NCBI GenBank assembly: GCA_965153455.1
Contig: OZ234502.1
Span: forward strand, 15,283,495 to 15,347,494
From: Sphagnum compactum
Lineage: Eukaryota; Bryophyta; Sphagnopsida; Sphagnales
Direction of reading: 5' to 3'
Length of the DNA stretch: 64,000 bases
Shown: positions 59,661-64,000 of the stretch, piece after piece
Layout of the letters: each line of letters opens with the position of its first letter
How positions within the stretch are numbered: the first letter of the stretch is position 1
The notes under the pieces: generated by a model
What the model saw: only the letters and a program-made list of their open reading frames with translations
Databases searched by the model: none
Told to the model about the DNA's origin: nothing
Translations under genes and position numbers: made by a program

Positions 59661-60940
59661 CTGAACATAAGAAAGATCCACCTCTCTAGCTCAACAATGG
59701 TCCTCCATCACTAGATTCCAGAGTACAGTGATTGAGCAGGTTACATGTGACCTGACCCTCAGTAATTCCATGGAGAAAAGTAAGAGAGATTGTCAGGTGT
59801 TATAAACTGGGGGTGCTTATTTATTCATACTTCTATGAATTAGTAAGGGTTGCAGAACTAGGTTTTTTTTTTCCCCAGAAATCATTTGATTGACCATCAT
59901 CAATATTTTTTGAACATGGTGCACTCCCAAATATAGAAGCTTTCCCCAAAATGGAAGCATGCTTTGTCATGCTTTCCTATCCCCACCTCCCTTAAACAAG
60001 TCATATATATGAAAGTTGAACTTTAAACAAAAATGGGATAAAAACTGAGGTGCTTATGGGACGTCGTAAGGAACAGATTGGGAACAGACAAAAAACAAAA
60101 AACCTTCCTCCCTCATAAAACCTAAAAGAAAACCAAGCCTCCCTGAGACTTCTCATTGGCTGCATGAAATTTTTACTTTCCAAATGGGTTGTGACCATTT
60201 TCAAACTGGATTAATACCACGCCTCCCCGATTACAACCTGGGGGGTACTTATTTGCACGTTTCTGAATTGCACGTTTCTGAAAATACGCTGAGCTGCGAA
60301 TGTCCGTCAGCGTGACACTATTGAGATATAATGGCGAGACAGTCGGTAGTTGCATTTTACGACACGAGAAAAGGGCGAAGATCAAAAGCGCTTGCAATTG
60401 CAGTACCCATTGGGATTGGGAAAACATTATTAAACAGGCCAAAGGAAATGAATGCAGTCAGTACAAAAGTACTGCTGGTATTTTTTCCTCCAGTCTGCCC
60501 ATTTGCCCCGTTTATTTTCACCTTGTCATGTCTAGGCATGTTTTGAGTCCATGTTATGCACGTTATGAACGCACTAGGGGTATAAAAGGGTATGTAACGC
60601 ATTACTTGGCATATGTTGTGAGGTTACAAAGCGCAAAACATGCCGTATTGTATGAGGTTATGAGTGCAAAACTTTCCTGATTCTCACTTGAGAAAATATG
60701 GATGTGGCAAACGGGCAGAATGGAGGAAAACATGGCAGCAGTACTTTTGTACTGACTGCATTCATTTCCTTTGGCCTGTTTAATATTTTCATTGGGATTC
60801 CAGGAATTCGGTGCCCACAGGTCGTGAAAGCTGGTCACCATCAATTTGTCGCACAATTGACAGCTAAATATCACACACATACACGGCTATGGAAGTGCGT
60901 TCACCCCTCCTATTCACCTCTCCTATTGATTCGATCCCGT
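59661..60940 (+). repeat. Composite repeat R2 upstream of gene E
   Basis: Same order of landmarks as at 6601-7310 (GGTTACATGTGACCTGACCC, TATAAACTGGGGGTGCTTAT, GGCGAGACAGTCGGTAGTTG, CACCCCTCCTATTCACCTC), interrupted by a DNA transposon at 60418-60789. Confidence 0.75.
60418..60789. mobile_element. Mutator-like MITE (372 bp) with long inverted repeats
   Basis: Terminal arms of about 85-95 bp: TTAAACAGGCCAAAGGAAAT, GCAGTCAGTACAAAAGTACT and TTTTTTCCTCCAGTCTGCCC on the left are mirrored by the right end (..AGTACTTTTGTACTGACTGC.., GGAAATGAA-complement, GGCCTGTTTAAT). Flanking direct repeat CATTGGGATT (60408-60417 and 60790-60799). The empty site (CAATGGGATTCCAGG) is visible in the other R2 copies. 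Long arms with a 9-10 bp target duplication fit the Mutator superfamily. No transposase inside. Confidence 0.87.
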
Positions 60941-61249
60941 ACTCTATTGAATAGCCTAGGAGTGATTGATTCTAGGTTGCAAATACCCTACAATTATGAA
61001 AGATTAAGGCTTTAGGCATTATAAATGTGATATTTAGATTGATGTAAATAGTAAAAAGCCAACGATTTTATCAAAAAAAACAAAATAAAAACTCATACAA
61101 GAATAAAGCTAACAAGTTTGTCCATTAATTTTCACCTATTACAAATCATCCAATTTTAGTGCAGGTCCAAGAACATAAGCAAAGGTCTTTCCAAGTTTTT
61201 TATGTTTACAAATCACCCAATTTCACCATAGGAGGTTCATTCAATTTTT
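60941..61249. other. Spacer, no gene seen
   Basis: AT-rich spacer between the R2 block and the 42-bp minisatellite. Confidence 0.5.
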
Positions 61250-61765
61250 TTTATGATCTCTTAAGCCTAAAACAAACCCCCCATTCTGTATTTAAAATTC
61301 TTCCAAGGTTGAAACAAACTTGTCACTATGCATTTATGAGTTCCCAAGATCAAAATAAACTTCCATTACATGCATTTGTGAACTTTCAAAATCAAAATAG
61401 ACCCCCATTATGTGCATTTGTGAAGTCTCAAAATCAAAATAAACACCATCATCATGCATTTGTGAGCTCACAAGACCAAAATAGGCCCACTGTGCAAATT
61501 CATGAGCTATTAAATCCAAAACAAACCCCACATCATGTGAACTTCCAAGACCAAAACAAACCTCACTTATGCATTTGTGAGCTCCCAAGGTCAAATGAGA
61601 ACCCCATTATGCATATTTGTGAACTTTTACAATCAAATCAAATGTCCATTATGTATATTTGTGAGCTCCCTAACCAAAGCAAATTCTCATTATATGCATA
61701 ATTTGTGAGCTCCCAAGACCAAAATAGGTCCCCAATATGCATTTGTGAGCTCCCTCACATTTTCA
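61250..61765. repeat. 42-bp minisatellite, about 12 copies
   Basis: Units such as GCATTTGTGAACTTTCAAAA followed by TCAAAATAGACCCCCATTATGT; several are exactly 42 bp (14 residues: HAFVSSQDQNKPPL-like), others are 34-43 bp. A continuous plus-strand frame runs through it (61159-61701) and an opposite frame too, as expected of an expanding repeat. No gene is claimed. Confidence 0.85.
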
Positions 61766-62825
61766 CACTTTGTGTTTTCATGTAAAGTCTTTAATTGTTG
61801 CCAATTTGAGGTGGGAGCACCAAAGCAAGACCATGTGTTTGGTGATAGTGGTGCCTCCACCCATTTAAGATTTTAGGTTTAGCAAATCCTTAAGCTACCC
61901 TATGACTATAGATCTACAATGATTTTTCATTGTTTGGTTCCACCCATTGATGCATGATGAAAGATTTTGTGTATAATATGATTTACTTTTTGTCCATTTT
62001 GATCAAGGCTCAAATCTTGCCCAATGTCAAATGCACATTGTTCATGCATGGGGTTCCATATGTTTGCCCAAAAGTGATCCATGTGTTTGGTTGCAAAAAT
62101 TTCCAACCAAATAAGTTTGTCGACTTGGGATGGGCATGCATTCTTTGTTTCTTGACCAAATTGAACAATTCGAATGGTGATAGGTGCCCCCAAAGATGGT
62201 GCACATTTTCTCTTTTGGCATGAAGACCATGCCAAATTTAGTGAGCTAACACCTTGCGAGCTAAAGGGATTTGAGTTGTGGAGTGTTTGGTTGTAAGGTG
62301 TTCTACCTTGGTTGGTGAGCACTTTATAATGCACACATTTTCCTTCACAAAGGGTAGCCTTTTCAAAAAACATAATGCTCATTTCTATGAGTGTTTCATT
62401 TTTCAAGATGCTTGCCCTCTCTTTTATTTTCTTCTCATGGTACTCAATAGATATCCATGGGTATCAAGGCAATTTTTTTTAAAAAATCCACCTAGGTCTA
62501 GACACATTATAATGCATGTGGCCTTACGCTTTACATACAGGATAAGTATGTTAAAAATGGTCGAGAAGGTGACTTGGAGCACAAGTTTTGTCTTTTTGGT
62601 AGAGGAGGGAAAATTTAGATTGACCAAAGTAAAAAACATGTATCGTTTAGAACTTTGATTTTATGCATACTTTCCATAGATAAATCTTGGGTGTGAAAAT
62701 ATGGGCTCAAAATTGCGGCTATCATTTATGCAAGCTACAATCAAAATCAAAAGTCTAGACAACTAAACCTTCTTTTGAAGGAGTGGCCACCATTTGGGAC
62801 GTCAAAAGAAGGTTGAAATTTCTTC
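61766..62825. other. Spacer with unclassified frames
   Basis: Overlapping frames on both strands (61954-62223 plus; 61927-62406 minus; 62278-62658 plus). The plus frame contains KVIHVFGCKNF, which faintly recalls the HLRVFGC word after Copia integrases, but nothing else supports a retrotransposon. Left unclassified. Confidence 0.3.
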
Positions 62826-62992
62826 AATAAGTAATGAGGAGCTCAAAAAAAGGCTAGAAAGTTTCACACATTTTAGTTAGTAAGGAGGTCAAAAAGAGTC
62901 TAGAAAGTTCAAACACATTTAGTTAGTAAGGAGGTCAAAAAGAGGCTTGAAAGTTCCACACATTAGTAAGGAGGTCAAAAGGAGGAGGGCTT
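62826..62992. repeat. 45-bp minisatellite, four copies
   Basis: Units start TAAGGAGGTCAAAAAGAGGC and run through AGAAAGTTC..ACACATT..AGTTAG at about 62832, 62880, 62926 and 62965. Confidence 0.8.
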
Positions 62993-64000
62993 CATAAGAA
63001 ATAGCTCCACCCAAGATCTAGGAAAACCCTTTAAATTCATGGGTTCATGTTTTTTTCCTTGTAACACTATTATTGACAACAATTTGTCTTTTCATCATGT
63101 GCAAACTTGCCACACTCCCCATATATTTGTCATCTATTGTGGACAGAAAACAAGGCAAAGACTTTGGTGGAAAAATCTGACAAACTTTGTGTGTGTTACC
63201 ACCCTATAATTAATCCAAACCCATTTCAAGTATGGGGAATGACTTAGTCTTGGGTCCATGAAATGGGTCACATGTCACACATGCTAGACTTCCAATTGTA
63301 GCTTTTATACACTCACACACACACACACACACACACATATTCTTCATGGGAAAACCCAAATTAAAAGTTGCAAAGGAATTCTTAGCAAAAATTCCATAGT
63401 CGGATTGCCAATGAAGTGTGATCTTGCTCCTTCTCTCCTTCAAAGGCCAACAATTTTCAATTATGATCCTTAAGTTCAACTTAGTTGAAAATGAAACATG
63501 AATTTGGGATAAATCTTTTTCCTATGTAGGTAGAGTTTGCTAATAGGTATATCAAGTTTATTGATTGGTAGACTAAAACATTTGTCTATCACACAAATTA
63601 TCAAGCCATCCTAGGTTACTTTTTACCCACATGTAGAGGGGACCCACTTTGTTCTTAAAGTGGGTCATCATGGGGATTACATTTCCTACTTTTAGTCGCA
63701 AAATCACATGGTACAACGACAATTGTGTGTGTATTATTGCCCTATATACAATGCTTTGTAGAGGGCAAATTTTTTGGATCCATTGTCAATCTCTCAACAC
63801 TTCAATATACAGTAGTACAAGGCCAGCTTTGACACATGTCCGTCAAATAATTAATTAATTATGGTCAAAAATAGAATATTTTCAAAAATATTTTAAAAGA
63901 TTCTTGAATTCCTTCACAAAATTTTGGTTGTTGAGCAAATATATTTATATATTGAAAATTACAGCATTTCTGAAAATAGTATAATTAGTGTGGAAAGCTG
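62993..64000. other. Spacer with an (AC)n microsatellite
   Basis: (AC)12 lies at about 63314-63337. The rest is AT-rich with no supported gene up to the window end. Confidence 0.5.

Noticed and set aside
61250-61765. CRISPR-like array
   Set aside because: The whole unit is repeated, with no unique spacers, and the context is a plant nuclear genome.
61954-62223. Copia integrase fragment (VFGC word)
   Set aside because: Only one four-residue word matches; no HHCC or DDE motifs, gag, RT or LTRs nearby.

Overview
This is AT-rich, gene-poor, repeat-dense plant nuclear DNA. Three things support that: ankyrin-PGG membrane proteins and a LURP-one-related (LOR) gene, which are plant families; spliceosomal introns; and degraded plant-type LINE, SINE, hAT and Mutator-like elements. 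The lineage cannot be fixed from the sequence alone. Low gene density suggests a large genome.

The main content is a one-orientation (minus strand) array of ankyrin-PGG genes. Three look intact: A at 3607-5469, B at 21423-23261 and E at 56513-58420. Three are broken: a C-terminal scrap at 2919-3100 (A0), a full-length frameshifted copy C at 33474-35347, and a 5'-truncated copy D at 54868-55764. A sixth 3' flank without any gene sits at 10250-11503. A, B and E share a spliced 5' leader whose intron carries a tRNA-like SINE at the same place, so the SINE predates the duplications. A LOR-family gene of three exons lies between A and B on the plus strand (12050-14005).

Region by region: 1-2598 is a TACCAG-rich repeat with a second copy at 44885-46700. 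2599-6600 holds A0, a telomere-like minisatellite, gene A and its leader. 6600-9250 is a mosaic of repeats (R2/R3) also found upstream of the other array genes. 10250-14005 holds the orphan flank and the LOR gene. 13992-16767 is repeated at 50175-52572. 18746-19640 is a non-autonomous hAT element with a perfect 8-bp target duplication. 19898-25560 is the gene B unit. 25580-30720 and 38195-43945 are two decayed LINE copies on the minus strand. 31400-37330 is repeats around pseudogene C. 44025-44520 is a four-copy 141-bp repeat. 54600-60940 holds D, E and a 372-bp Mutator-like MITE. 61250-63000 carries two minisatellites.

By family knowledge, ankyrin-PGG proteins (ACD6, ITN1) and LURP1-type proteins both act in stress or defence responses. 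Their neighbourhood here is suggestive, but no functional link is shown by the sequence. The array looks like a birth-and-death cluster: the membrane module is nearly invariant between copies, while the N-terminus, ankyrin loops and C-terminal tail vary.
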